Source: Gammaproteobacteria bacterium (ex Lamellibrachia satsuma)
GTDB taxonomy: Bacteria; Pseudomonadota; Gammaproteobacteria; Chromatiales; Chromatiaceae
Reading direction: 5' to 3'
Assembly: GCA_019623805.1 (NCBI GenBank)
Contig: CP053680.1
Span: 4,160,423 to 4,224,422 of the forward strand
DNA length: 64,000 bases
The translations under genes were made by a program, and so were the position numbers. Every line of letters begins with the position of its first letter. Position 1 is the first letter of the stretch. Positions 14,912 through 23,953 of the stretch are shown here, in pieces. The notes beneath the pieces were generated by a model. It did no database searches. It saw only the letters and a list, made by a program, of their open reading frames with translations, and was not told where the DNA came from.

Positions 14912-17205
14912 TCACTCATTCCAGGAGGTGCTCCAGTAGTGACGCCTCTCCCGACGAATGCGATAGGGCTTCCCGAGTCCTGATTCCGGATGAAAATCGA
15001 TTTGAATGGCACCCTCCTCCGCACTGTTGAGCAACTTTGCTCCCAAGTCACGCCAACGCTGTTGGACATCTGCTTTGGGAAAACCAAACCGGTTTCGGTA
15101 GCCGGTCGGGAACAACACATATTCCGGTCTCACCCTATCGACAAACGGTTGGGTGGAGGATGTCGCAGAGCCGTGATGCGGCGCGATCAGAACATCGCTT
15201 TTCAGATCCTGACCATATCTCTCTACCAGCCATTTCTCCGCCTGTTGCTCCACATCACCGGGAATCAGTAATGATCCACCGCTTCCCGCGACTCTCAATA
15301 CGCAGGAAGCTTCATTGCCCGTCAGAAATTTTTCGCTTCCATCCGGATGCAGTATCTCAAATGAGACGCCATCCCACTGCCACGACATACCGGAACGGCA
15401 GTAACTAAAATTGGGAACAGCCATGGATTCGCCCCCGATCAGATCCACCACCGTTATCCCCTTGAGCAAGGGCGCTACACCGCCGGAATGGTCCTGATCG
15501 CCATTGCTTACCACCAGTCGATCTATCTGCTCTATACCCCGGCTGTGGAGATAGGGCAGGAGCGCAGCCTCTGCGGTATTGAATCCGGAAGGAAAAGCGG
15601 GGCCTGTGTCGTAGACAAGCTGGTGCCGCTCGGTTTCCACTACCGCGGACAATCCCTGTCCCACATCAAGCAGGGTGAGTCTGAATCCGCCTGGAGGTGG
15701 ACGCTGTGGTGAACTGAATACCAGAGGCAGTAGCAGTAATACACCAGCCCCGCGCACCGGCAAGCCGCCAGGCAGGAGAAATAGCAGTATTCCCCCCATC
15801 GCCCCAGCCCAGACCCAGAGCGGCTGGTCAGGTAGAAATAGTGCGGCAAAACTGATGTCGGCCGCCCATTCGATAATCACCAGGGTATAAGTGACGCAGA
15901 GTTCCGCCAGCTTCGCCCACAAAGCCGCTGCCGCTGGAAAGCTCAATAGCGGCAATCCAAAAAGGACCAGGGGCACCAACACAAGAGTAAACCAGGGCAC
16001 CAGTAGCAGATTGACCAGGGGGGCGACCAGAGATGCCCGTCCAAACTGTATAAAAAGTAAGGGGGCCAGTCCCAGTGCAACCACCCATTGAATTCGACCC
16101 CATTGGTGCCAACCTGTCGGCCGTCCGATCCGCCCTGTGACCGATAGTAGAATCACGCCAACCGCCCCGAAGGAGAGCCAAAACCCTGCAGAAAGCATTG
16201 CTGCCGGATCGAGCAGCATCACAAGAAATAGCGCCATGCTGAACGAACGGCCAATCACAGGGGTACGCCCGAATAGTGTTGCCCCAAGTACCAGATAGAG
16301 CATAATCAAAGCCCGCTGGGTAGGCAGGGAAAAACCCGCCAACATGGCATATAGGGTTCCACCCAATAACCCGGATATTGCACCGACTTTTGGCGCTGGC
16401 AACCACAACATCAAATTCGGCCATTGTCGCCACAACCACTGGCCAAGAAAGAACATCAGACCCGCCACAATCCGATGTGGAGTCCGGAGATTGCAATGAG
16501 GTGGTTGGTGCCGGTTCGGGTAAATGCCTCCCAATCACTGCTGGAGATTCCACCCCGATCACCAATCGCCAAGGCACGAATCAGACCTGATGCCTTATGT
16601 GACTCTACCAAGTGCTCTATTTCGTTGCCGATTCGATGGCGTACACGGTCGATGATGTAGCTGAAATCATCTTCACCCAGCAGTTGGTTTTCGGTACTGT
16701 GTTGCACGTAACCTGTGGCGCGAATTCTGCGGCTGTAGAGCCATTTCCCATAGTCGAACCCTGCTGGATTCTGCAATCCTCTGGGTCTTTTCAGTCTGAC
16801 CTGCAACTGCCAGCGCTGCCCGGGAAGCAAGGTGCCGTCAAAACGATACCAGTTGAGTCGAACCCGCCCCTGCAGAGATTCAGAACCACGCTTCGACTGC
16901 ACAGCCTCCAGCTCAAACTCAAATCGATTGATGGATGATGTCTGTTTAGGGAGAGAGGCAACCACACCGGTAACAATGAGGGTTTCCCCTTCAAGTGAAA
17001 GTGGCATTGCTTGTGAAAGCTGGAGCCAGGCAAAGAGAAAGGCCCAAAGCCCACCGGCAAGCAGCGCAGACAGGAACCGTGTCAGTCGTGAAACCCAAAA
17101 TAGAGGAAGAGTCGCAACAGCGCCGAACCAAGCGGGTTCAGGCAACACCGGCAGCAACTGGAAGAGTGCTGTTCCGGTGACAAAGGCGAGCAGAATAAAT
17201 GTCAT
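14912..17205 (-). pseudogene. comEC: ComEC/Rec2 DNA uptake channel, apparent frameshift
   Basis: Inner-membrane channel for DNA uptake, present in two frames. The start part (16456-17205) covers the N-terminal helices and OB-like domain and ends LIAISGLHIGLWRV-stop. The rest (14912 to about 16470) resumes with VAGLMFFLGQW, covering the competence membrane domain and the C-terminal metallo-beta-lactamase domain. Joining them near 16468-16471 with one added base restores HIGL-VAGL, so a single base is missing. The joined length of about 764 aa is normal. The lactamase motif reads VSNGDQDHSGG, with Asn where the family usually has the first metal-binding His. Either the gene is decaying or the frameshift is a sequencing error; the His change would be independent of that. 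Confidence 0.85.
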
Positions 17206-17315
17206 GAAACATCCCTGTCATGAAAACTTCAGCAGCTTTTTGTGGCGCATCCTGCCCCACCGTGATTCAATAGTATTAACCGCACAGATCCCGACGTATT
17301 ATCTTCGCGGAAGCC

Positions 17316-17831
17316 ATGCCAAAACATCTGATAAAACGTATTACACCTGACCATGACACCATCCGCAACCATAAGCATTTGCGGGTGTTTGGGACATTGC
17401 TACATGATGCCAATCTATGGCATCTGAATCGTAGATCTGCTGCGGGCGCTTTTGCGGTGGGACTCTTTATGGCCTTTATGCCGGTACCCTTTCAGATGCT
17501 GCTTGCGGCTGCTGCTGCCATCATCTGCCGGGTCAATCTTCCCCTGTCCGTGGCGCTCGTCTGGATCACCAATCCACTCACCATCCCTCCGATCTTCTTT
17601 CTTGCCTATCTGGTGGGCAGCACGGTACTAGGTTCACCGCAGGACACGCAGGCCTTTGAGTTCAGCGTTGATGGGCTGCAAAACGGCCTCGATGGGCTAT
17701 GGGCGCCTTTTCTGTTGGGCTGCCTGATCTGCGGCACTTTTTTTTCCCTGGTCGGTTACTTCACCATTCGGGGTCTTTGGCGCTGGCATGTCATCAATCA
17801 CTGGAGACGGCGCAGTCATCGCCACTCATAA
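17316..17831 (+). CDS. DUF2062 domain membrane protein
   Basis: A 171-aa protein with the DUF2062 hallmarks: LWHLNRRSAAGAFAVGLFMAFMPVPFQML near residues 35-63, two further hydrophobic stretches, and the conserved LVWITNPLTIPPIFFLAYLVG. About three membrane segments are likely. The function of this family is not known. The gene runs alone on the plus strand between comEC (divergent) and lolD (convergent, 6-nt overlap of the ends). A DUF2062 gene beside comEC and lolCD is also seen in Pseudomonas-type genomes. Confidence 0.9.
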   Translation: MPKHLIKRITPDHDTIRNHKHLRVFGTLLHDANLWHLNRRSAAGAFAVGLFMAFMPVPFQMLLAAAAAIICRVNLPLSVALVWITNPLTIPPIFFLAYLVGSTVLGSPQDTQAFEFSVDGLQNGLDGLWAPFLLGCLICGTFFSLVGYFTIRGLWRWHVINHWRRRSHRHS

Positions 17832-18530
17832 GGAATCCAGGGATTCCTCTGTCCTCAAGCGGCCATCGATCAGCTGCCAGGTGTGATCCATGCGGGCTGC
17901 CAAATCAGGATCATGGGTTACGATCACGAAACTAGTGCCCTGCTCCCGGTTGAGTTCCAGCATCAGTTCGTAGACATGCTCAGCAGTGCGCCGGTCAAGA
18001 TTACCTGTAGGTTCATCAGCCAGTACACAGGCTGGTGAGTGAACCAGCGCCCGGGCCAGAGCCGCACGCTGTCTTTCTCCGCCGGACATTTCACCTGGCT
18101 TATGTTGAATTCTCGCGCCGAGGCCTACTCTATCAAGGATCTCGCCGGCCTTTCTGCGTGCATCGGAAACCGTATTCCCGCCAATAAGCAGCGGCATGGC
18201 GACATTTTCCAGCGCAGTGAATTCGGCCAACAGGTGGTGGAACTGGTAGACGAAACCCAGTTTCCTATTACGCAGCTTTCCTCTTGCCCGTTCGCCCAAT
18301 GACAACAGCTCCTCACCAGATAACTGGACCCGTCCCCCATCGGGCTGATCCAAGCCACCCAGGCAGTGCAGCAGTGTACTCTTGCCCGACCCGGAGCTGC
18401 CGACAATCGCGATCCGCTCGCCCCGTCGAATGGTCATATCGACTCCACGGAGTACTTCCACCCGCAGATCACCTTGAGAGAAGGTTCGTACTATGCCCTC
18501 AGCCTGTAGCACAACTTCCCGGCTACTCAT
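17826..18530 (-). CDS. lolD: Lipoprotein-releasing ABC transporter ATPase LolD
   Basis: ATPase that powers extraction of outer-membrane lipoproteins from the inner membrane for transfer to LolA. The 234-aa protein has Walker A GSSGSGKSTLLHCLGG, the Q-loop region KLGFVYQFHHLLAEFTALENV, the ABC signature MSGGERQRAALARAL and Walker B CVLADEPTGNLD. It overlaps the lolC stop by 8 nt and follows it on the same strand. LolA is encoded at 41157-41789. Confidence 0.96.
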   Translation of the reverse strand: MSSREVVLQAEGIVRTFSQGDLRVEVLRGVDMTIRRGERIAIVGSSGSGKSTLLHCLGGLDQPDGGRVQLSGEELLSLGERARGKLRNRKLGFVYQFHHLLAEFTALENVAMPLLIGGNTVSDARRKAGEILDRVGLGARIQHKPGEMSGGERQRAALARALVHSPACVLADEPTGNLDRRTAEHVYELMLELNREQGTSFVIVTHDPDLAARMDHTWQLIDGRLRTEESLDSL

Positions 18531-19770
18531 AGCGTAGCGCCTCAGCCGGTTGGGTACGGGAGGCCTTCCAGGCTGGATAGAGGGTTGCCAGCAGAGTGAT
18601 CAGAAACGCCGTAACGCCAATGGAGAGGATATCTTCCATATGAGGATCGGAAGGGAGCTTGCTGATGTAGTAGATGTTAGGATCGAGAAAATCGATATTG
18701 AATACACCTTCGACCCAGCTGACGATCGCCTCTACATTGGTCGCAAGTAACAGCCCACCGATCATGCCGAGGATATTGCCGACAAAGCCGATAGCCGCAC
18801 CCTGAACCATAAAGATTCCCATGATGGTGCCCGGTGAAGCGCCCAATGTTCGCAGAATGGCAATATCGGCCTGCTTATCGGTAACCACCATCACCAGAGT
18901 CGAAACGATATTAAACGCAGCCACCGCCACAATCAGCGAAAGAATGATCGACATCATGCGTTTTTCGGTCTGTAGCGCGGAAAAGAAATTGCGGTGCTGC
19001 ATGGTCCAGTCACTGATGCGGTAGTAACCCCCCATCTTGAGGGCCAGTTCCCGGGAAACCTTCGGCGCCAGAAAGAGGTCATCCAGCTTCAGACGCACAC
19101 CGGTTACGCTGTCGCTGAGTCGCATCAATTTGGCGGCATCCTGCAGGTGCAAAAGCGCGACCCCTCTGTCGTACTCACCCATGCCTACTTCAAAGATACC
19201 ACTCACCGTAAACCTTTTTAGACGGGGCATGATGCCTGCGGGTGTGACATTGATCTGCGGTGTTACCAGCGTTACCTTCTCCCCCACCCCGACGCCAAGC
19301 AGGTAGGCGAGTTCCTGTCCAAGAATAATCCCATAGCTGCCTGGCTTTAGATCGTCGATGCTCCCCTTCTTCACGGCAGTCACCACATCAGAAACCTTGC
19401 CCTCTTCAGCAGGCAGAATCCCCCTTAGCAGCACACCGCTGACCTTCTGACCGTTGATAAGCATGCCCTGACCTTCGACATACGGCGCACGTCCAATGAC
19501 ATGGGGATTCTTTCCCGCCATTGCTTCCACCTCGCGCCAGTCTGTGAGGCCACCCCGCACTGCGGAAATAGTGGCATGTGACGCCATTCCGAGAATTCGT
19601 TCACGGACTTCCTTGTGAAAGCCGTTCATAACTGAGAGCACAACAATCAGCGCTATCACGCCCAGCATGATGCCGAGCATGGAGATTGTCGAAATGAACG
19701 AGATGAAATGATTACGCCGTTTCGCCCGGGTATATCGCATCCCGATGAAGAGTTCGAGGGGTTTATACAT
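18523..19770 (-). CDS. lolC: Lipoprotein-releasing ABC transporter permease (LolC/LolE family)
   Basis: Four-helix FtsX-like permease of 415 aa. The first helix is at about 22-50 (NHFISFISTISMLGIMLGVIALIVVLSVMNGF is its core region), followed by a large periplasmic domain at 50-265, then three helices from about 270. The C-terminal motif LATLYPAWKASRTQPAEALRYE is typical. Only one permease gene adjoins lolD, unlike the lolC-lolD-lolE arrangement of E. coli. Unless a second copy lies elsewhere, it may act as a homodimer of the LolF type; this is inference. Confidence 0.93.
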   Translation of the reverse strand: MYKPLELFIGMRYTRAKRRNHFISFISTISMLGIMLGVIALIVVLSVMNGFHKEVRERILGMASHATISAVRGGLTDWREVEAMAGKNPHVIGRAPYVEGQGMLINGQKVSGVLLRGILPAEEGKVSDVVTAVKKGSIDDLKPGSYGIILGQELAYLLGVGVGEKVTLVTPQINVTPAGIMPRLKRFTVSGIFEVGMGEYDRGVALLHLQDAAKLMRLSDSVTGVRLKLDDLFLAPKVSRELALKMGGYYRISDWTMQHRNFFSALQTEKRMMSIILSLIVAVAAFNIVSTLVMVVTDKQADIAILRTLGASPGTIMGIFMVQGAAIGFVGNILGMIGGLLLATNVEAIVSWVEGVFNIDFLDPNIYYISKLPSDPHMEDILSIGVTAFLITLLATLYPAWKASRTQPAEALRYE

Positions 19771-19889
19771 AGCCCGGCATTAAACCACAGTAGGCATTAA
19801 AAGACCCCAAGTTTTCTATAGTTAGGCAAGAGTGCTATATTTATTTTTAGATTGCAGAAATGCAAACAAGCCTTAAGGAGTTGTTCCTG

Positions 19890-20183
19890 ATGAGATTCCC
19901 AATTTCGCTCTTTCTTGCAGCCAGTCTGCTGATTGCGGTCACCCCCGCTCACTCTGATGTATTACTGCTCGACGCTATTAATGAGGCGCCGCTCAACAGT
20001 GAAGAGGGGATTCCTCGTCCAAATCGCGGCATGACGATGAAACAGGTCAAAACAGATTTCGGAGAGCCTGCCATGGAACATCCCTGGGTGGGTTTTCCAC
20101 CAATCACACGCTGGGACTATGCGGACTTTTCAGTTTTTTTTGAACGCGAATATGTCTTGAACTCTGTGGTTCGCCGCCAATAA
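19890..20183 (+). CDS. Small exported protein of unknown function
   Basis: A 97-aa protein starting at the ATG at 19890, chosen because AAGGAG lies 9 nt before it; the upstream in-frame ATG at 19860 has no such site and would bury the signal peptide. Residues 1-22 (MRFPISLFLAASLLIAV...AHS) form a signal peptide. The mature part has MTMKQVKTDFGEPAMEH followed by PPITRWDYADFSVFFE. The spacing of MTMKQV...FGEP is reminiscent of the OmlA/SmpA (BamE-like) motif for small outer-membrane proteins, but there is no lipobox. Function is unknown; an envelope role is likely. Confidence 0.8.
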   Translation: MRFPISLFLAASLLIAVTPAHSDVLLLDAINEAPLNSEEGIPRPNRGMTMKQVKTDFGEPAMEHPWVGFPPITRWDYADFSVFFEREYVLNSVVRRQ

Positions 20184-20373
20184 CAGCCCACCCATCTTTC
20201 GTCAATTTTTTCCGCAAATGAAGAAAAATCCGTAAACAACTAAAGTATAACCCACATAAAAGTCTACAAAAGTAGGTAACTTGGTCACAAGTCGCATTTT
20301 TTTCAATTTCCGCAGTAGCCTTACGGGAATAAATGTTTTATATTTGCGTCGCAATAAAACAAAGTATAGGCAA

Positions 20374-20421
20374 CCAGCCGTAAGAGCTGGAGCACGAATG
20401 CCGGTTGGCATTTATTGGAGG
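20374..20421 (+). promoter_or_regulatory. Two stacked hairpins leading into the ribosome site of a small gene
   Basis: CCAGC at 20374-20378 pairs with GCTGG at 20386-20390. AATGCC at 20397-20402 pairs with GGCATT at 20407-20412 around GGTT. The ribosome site GGAGG follows at 20417-20421, and the ATG is at 20427. The arrangement could form a structured leader controlling the small exported protein. No known riboswitch class was matched. Confidence 0.35.
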
Positions 20422-20426
20422 ACATA

Positions 20427-20597
20427 ATGAAATATCTGCTTGCGTTGGCAGTTGCTTTTTCATTGACCTTGGTCTGGCAGACTTCAAGTCGGGCAGACCG
20501 CCCTTTATTGTTACAGGATGTCGGGCACGAACAGGTTGTGAAACATTCGCCTCGGACGGTAATGGTCGACCCCTATCGGGCGTCACCACTTCGTTAG
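20427..20597 (+). CDS. Very small exported protein of unknown function
   Basis: A 56-aa protein beginning MKYLLALAVAFSLTLVWQTS, a plausible signal peptide cleaved near SRA. The mature peptide is about 29 residues, with DRPLLLQDVGHEQVVKH and a basic end. The start at 20427 has GGAGG 5 nt upstream; an in-frame TTG at 20415 overlaps that site and was rejected. The gene is alone between a small exported protein gene and convergent moaA. Product identity is unknown, but the strong ribosome site and signal peptide support it as real. Confidence 0.65.
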   Translation: MKYLLALAVAFSLTLVWQTSSRADRPLLLQDVGHEQVVKHSPRTVMVDPYRASPLR

Positions 20598-20617
20598 TAT
20601 TCTGCCCTGGCCTGCGG

Positions 20618-21592
20618 TTAACCGCCGGTCAGGGACATTACCCTGACAACCTCTCCAGGATTTTCATTGAATTCGTGACGTGCAGGCTTGCGGGCGATTG
20701 CTTCAAGAATCACCTCTTTCAACCCCTCATCACTGATGCCTTGGCGCATTAGAGGGCGCAATTCTGCATTGTCGTGCTTGCCGAGACAGAGATAGAGCGT
20801 TCCTTCAACAGAGATGCGTACTCGATTACAACTCTCGCAGAAGTGCTGCGACATGGGCGTAATGAAACCGATACGCAGGTTCGTCTCTTTCACTCTGACA
20901 TAGGAAGCAGGGCCTGCGCCTCGCATGACTGCAGGTTCCAGCTGAAATCGCTCTTCAAGATCAGCCTTGATCTCTTTTAAGCTGATAAATCGATCTGTGG
21001 CACTCTTACCCGTTTCACCGACAGGCATGGTCTCGATAAAGCGGAGGGTGAAATCATGCTCAAGGCAAAAATCAACCATCTCACCAATCTCATGGTCGTT
21101 AATCCCTTTCATCACTACCATGTTGATCTTGATGGGGTTTAATCCCACTTCCTTGGCAGCCATCAGGCCATCGAGTACGTTCCCCAGATCACCCTGTGTA
21201 ATCTCACGAAAACTGTCAGGATTCAATGAATCCAGGCTCACATTGATGCGGCTCACGCCGCTTTGCTTTAGCGAAGCAGCATGCTTTGCCAGTTGGGATG
21301 CATTGGTGCTGAGGGAGAGATCCTCTATCTGAGGCAGCGCACCAATACGGCGTACCATCTCCGGCAGCTCCTTCCTTACCAGAGGCTCGCCGCCAGTCAG
21401 TCTGACCTTGCTGATGCCCATCTCGGAAAAAACACGGACAAGACGCTCAACCTCATCCAGGGTCAGCCAACTGTCAGGCTGAGAAAAGTCCTTGTACCCT
21501 TTTGGAATGCAGTAAAAACAGCGGAAATCACAGCGGTCTGTCACTGACAAACGGAGATATTCGATGTTACGACCAAATGGGTCTATCAACAT
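20618..21592 (-). CDS. moaA: GTP 3',8-cyclase MoaA
   Basis: Radical SAM enzyme for the first step of molybdenum cofactor synthesis. The 324-aa form starts at ATG 21592-21590 (MLIDPFGRNIEYLRLS), chosen because AGAGAAG precedes it; a longer frame to 21667 adds 25 unrelated residues. The N-terminal radical SAM motif is CDFRCFYC. The C-terminal second-cluster motif is in FCESCNRVRISVEGTLYLC, and the protein ends in the conserved Gly-Gly. It lies downstream of the nap operon, whose NapA needs this cofactor. It is probably a separate transcript, since 308 bp separate it from napC. Confidence 0.96.
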   Translation of the reverse strand: MLIDPFGRNIEYLRLSVTDRCDFRCFYCIPKGYKDFSQPDSWLTLDEVERLVRVFSEMGISKVRLTGGEPLVRKELPEMVRRIGALPQIEDLSLSTNASQLAKHAASLKQSGVSRINVSLDSLNPDSFREITQGDLGNVLDGLMAAKEVGLNPIKINMVVMKGINDHEIGEMVDFCLEHDFTLRFIETMPVGETGKSATDRFISLKEIKADLEERFQLEPAVMRGAGPASYVRVKETNLRIGFITPMSQHFCESCNRVRISVEGTLYLCLGKHDNAELRPLMRQGISDEGLKEVILEAIARKPARHEFNENPGEVVRVMSLTGG

Positions 21593-21900
21593 GTCATTTG
21601 CTTCTCTCGTGGCTTGAACATTTCCAATGTTTGCTGATTGTAGCCTATCGCCAAACAACAGATGCACTTCCGCAAGCCGTGTTTTGTTACGCTAAGGGTA
21701 TATTTTTTAAGAAAAAATCTGATGGATAAACAAATCCTTCAATATCTGGCTGGTCTTTTCCGCAGAGTGAACAAAACATTCACTCTACGGTCAAAACTAT
21801 CCAACTATTTCTCTTAAATACCGGCTAACCGTTTGATTTCCGGTCAACCGACAAACAACCGTCGTTATTAGTAAGCAATAATTGCGCCTAAATTGAATTC
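21593..21900. other. Intergenic region between napC and moaA
   Basis: No gene was recognised in these 308 bases. AGAGTGAA at 21764-21771 and TTCACTCT at 21779-21786 form a perfect 8-bp stem with a 7-nt loop. It is AT-flanked but has no T-run on the minus strand, so it is not a clear terminator for nap. The region near 21700-21720 is A/T-rich and may hold the moaA promoter. Confidence 0.4.
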
Positions 21901-22470
21901 CTACTCTTCTGCTTCGCCAGGCAGATCAGCTGCAGGGTCATAACCTGCGGGCAGTGAATGCGCGATGCCTTTGTGGCAGTCTATACAGGTATATCCCGCC
22001 TCAATTGCCTCATCGTGTCGATCCGCACTACGTTCTGCTTGACGATCAAAATCCATGGAATCGAAGTTATGGCAATTTCGACACTCACGAGAGTCGGTAT
22101 CTTTCATTTCCTTCCAAACATTCTGCGCCAGTTCCAGGCGTTTTTCCTCGAATTTCTCCACCGTATCGATGGTCCCCAGCATCTTGTGATAGAGCTCGTT
22201 ACTGGCCTTGATCTTACGAATAATCTTATGGATCCACTCCTTGGGTACATGGCAGTCCGGGCAGGTGGCGCGCACTCCGGTTCTGTTACTGAAGTGAATA
22301 GTCTCCTGCAACTCTTGGTAAACAGCCTGTTCCATCTCATGGCAGGAAATGCAGAATTCTTCAGTATTCGTTGCCTCCATTGCGGTGTTGAAACCACCCC
22401 AGAGGATAATACCCGCTACGATTCCAATCAGAATCAGGGTGAAGCCACCCATTCTCTTGCCATTGCTCAT
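21901..22470 (-). CDS. napC: Tetrahaem quinol dehydrogenase NapC
   Basis: NapC/NirT family cytochrome c that takes electrons from membrane quinol to NapAB. The 189-aa protein has one N-terminal membrane helix (GGFTLILIGIVAGIILWGGF) and four haem sites in the periplasmic part: CISCH, CPDCH, CRNCH and CIDCH. It is the last gene of napFDAGHBC, 92 bp after napB. A strong stem followed by a T-rich run sits in that gap, so napC may be expressed at a lower level or separately. Confidence 0.97.
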   Translation of the reverse strand: MSNGKRMGGFTLILIGIVAGIILWGGFNTAMEATNTEEFCISCHEMEQAVYQELQETIHFSNRTGVRATCPDCHVPKEWIHKIIRKIKASNELYHKMLGTIDTVEKFEEKRLELAQNVWKEMKDTDSRECRNCHNFDSMDFDRQAERSADRHDEAIEAGYTCIDCHKGIAHSLPAGYDPAADLPGEAEE

Positions 22471-22503
22471 GATCTTTTACCTGAATTACAGAAAATCTAG
22501 TTG

Positions 22504-22546
22504 GAAAAATAATGCGCCCCGACCCAAATAAGGACGGGGCGCATCG
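22504..22546 (-). terminator. Terminator-like hairpin between napB and napC
   Basis: ATGCGCCCCG at 22512-22521 and CGGGGCGCAT at 22535-22544 are perfect 10-bp complements. On the minus-strand transcript the stem is followed at once by TTATTTTT, the layout of an intrinsic terminator. It stands after napB and before napC, so it probably ends a fraction of transcripts rather than all. Confidence 0.65.
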
Positions 22547-22562
22547 GTTGCTGAAATATACC

Positions 22563-22991
22563 TTATTTCGCGCCTTCGAACATATTCTTGACCAGCGGTT
22601 CGGCTCCCATCTGGGTAGCGTGGCACTGGTTACAGAAGTAACGGCGGCTGGAAATGGTGCTTTGAGTCTTGCCGTCGCGTGTTACGTAATGGCTGTCACC
22701 CACTTTAGGAGATTTTTCCTTCTTGTAGGTTTTCTCACTATGGCACTTCATACAGCCATTGTTCTTCAGATTGATCTGATACTTGTCAGTCGTGTGAGGC
22801 ACCATCGGTGGCTGCTGTTTGTAACTGCGGGCGATACCGCCCTTAATAGACTGAACCGTCTTCTTAGCAGGTTTCTCAGCCATTGCATTGAGATCACTGT
22901 TACCGCGTAGAGACATCACTTCAGACATTGCTGATGCTGTAAAAAACAGAGTCAGCACTGCAGTCATCATGACCAGAATAGTTTTCTTCAT
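22563..22991 (-). CDS. napB: Dihaem cytochrome c subunit NapB
   Basis: Small subunit of the periplasmic nitrate reductase that passes electrons from NapC to NapA. The start at 22991-22989 (MKKTILVMMTAVLTLFFTASA) follows GGAGAATGAA and gives a signal peptide and 142 aa; the longer frame to 23045 is rejected. Two haem-binding motifs are present, CMKCH and CNQCH, along with the conserved PPMVPH segment before the first. It lies in the gap after napH and before napC. Confidence 0.96.
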   Translation of the reverse strand: MKKTILVMMTAVLTLFFTASAMSEVMSLRGNSDLNAMAEKPAKKTVQSIKGGIARSYKQQPPMVPHTTDKYQINLKNNGCMKCHSEKTYKKEKSPKVGDSHYVTRDGKTQSTISSRRYFCNQCHATQMGAEPLVKNMFEGAK

Positions 22992-23044
22992 TTCATTCTC
23001 CATCATCGCTCTATATATGAGTTGCGAATTCATAAGCAAGCCCA

Positions 23045-23953
23045 TTAAGTATGGACCTCGTGTTTCTTAATCACTTCGGGATTTGACCTTTCGGTCCCGG
23101 AGACGGAACGACCGCCATAACTAAAAACATCTTTTGCACAAATATCGATACAGCGCCCACAATTGGTACAGTCAGAAGAGAGGATTACCGGGCTGATGCC
23201 CTTTTTTTCCCCTTTCAATGCCGGCCTGATCACATGCGGTTCAGGACAGACGACGAAGCACTCCATGCAGTCGTTGCACTCAGCCCTGTTGCTGGCGTTG
23301 ACACGCAACAGACTTCGGCTCCCGATCAGGTTATAGAAGGCGCCGACCGGACAGAGACGTCCGCACCAGCCTTCTTTAGTCACCAGCAAATCAAAGAGAA
23401 AGACCGCCAATATCACCACCCAGGTCGCCCCCATTCCGAAGACAATGCCTCGGAACATCATGGAGACAGGGTTGATCAGTTCCCAGATGATACCCCCGGA
23501 AACCACCAGTGGCAGAATCAGGGTCAGGGCAAGCATCCAGTAGCGGGAGTTACGGGAGATCTGAGAAGTCGTCCTGATACCCAACATCCGCCGCAACCAA
23601 CTGGCCAGATCGGTGACCATATTCACCGGACAGACCCAGGAGCAGTAGACCCGTCCACCCACTACGAAGTAGAAGAGCAGGACGAGTACCACACCTATGA
23701 TGGCAGCGGTCTCGGGCACCACGCCGGAAAGCACCGCTTGCAGCAGCACATGCGGATCGGTCAGCGGCAGAATATCCAGCGTCAGACTCGATGCCAGATT
23801 ACCTTTCACTATCCACACCCCGAGAACGGGGCCGGCGAGGAACAGGGCGAGAATCCCCAGTTGACTCAAACGTCTCAGGATCAGCCATTTATGGGCTTTC
23901 ATCCAGCCCTTGGCCGCAATGGAGTCGTCGCCTAATGTCGTCAGATCAACCAT
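23045..23953 (-). CDS. napH: Quinol dehydrogenase membrane component NapH
   Basis: Integral membrane protein of 302 aa that, with NapG, oxidises ubiquinol for nitrate reduction. Several membrane helices are visible, starting near 30-50. The cytoplasmic Cys motifs CSWVCPVNM and CGRLCPVGA are family hallmarks. Two ferredoxin-like clusters lie near the C-terminus: CNDCMECFVVCP and CTNCGRCIDIC. Its first base overlaps the napG stop. The presence of both NapGH and NapC indicates input from more than one quinol route. Confidence 0.96.
   Translation of the reverse strand: MVDLTTLGDDSIAAKGWMKAHKWLILRRLSQLGILALFLAGPVLGVWIVKGNLASSLTLDILPLTDPHVLLQAVLSGVVPETAAIIGVVLVLLFYFVVGGRVYCSWVCPVNMVTDLASWLRRMLGIRTTSQISRNSRYWMLALTLILPLVVSGGIIWELINPVSMMFRGIVFGMGATWVVILAVFLFDLLVTKEGWCGRLCPVGAFYNLIGSRSLLRVNASNRAECNDCMECFVVCPEPHVIRPALKGEKKGISPVILSSDCTNCGRCIDICAKDVFSYGGRSVSGTERSNPEVIKKHEVHT

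Noticed and set aside
20330..20426. Possible c-di-GMP riboswitch before the 56-aa gene
   Set aside because: Some words such as AGGCAACCAGCC recall the class, but the conserved core segments and three-way arrangement could not be laid out.
21764..21786. Hairpin AGAGTGAA/TTCACTCT as terminator of nap
   Set aside because: The stem is only 8 bp, with no T-run on the nap transcript strand.
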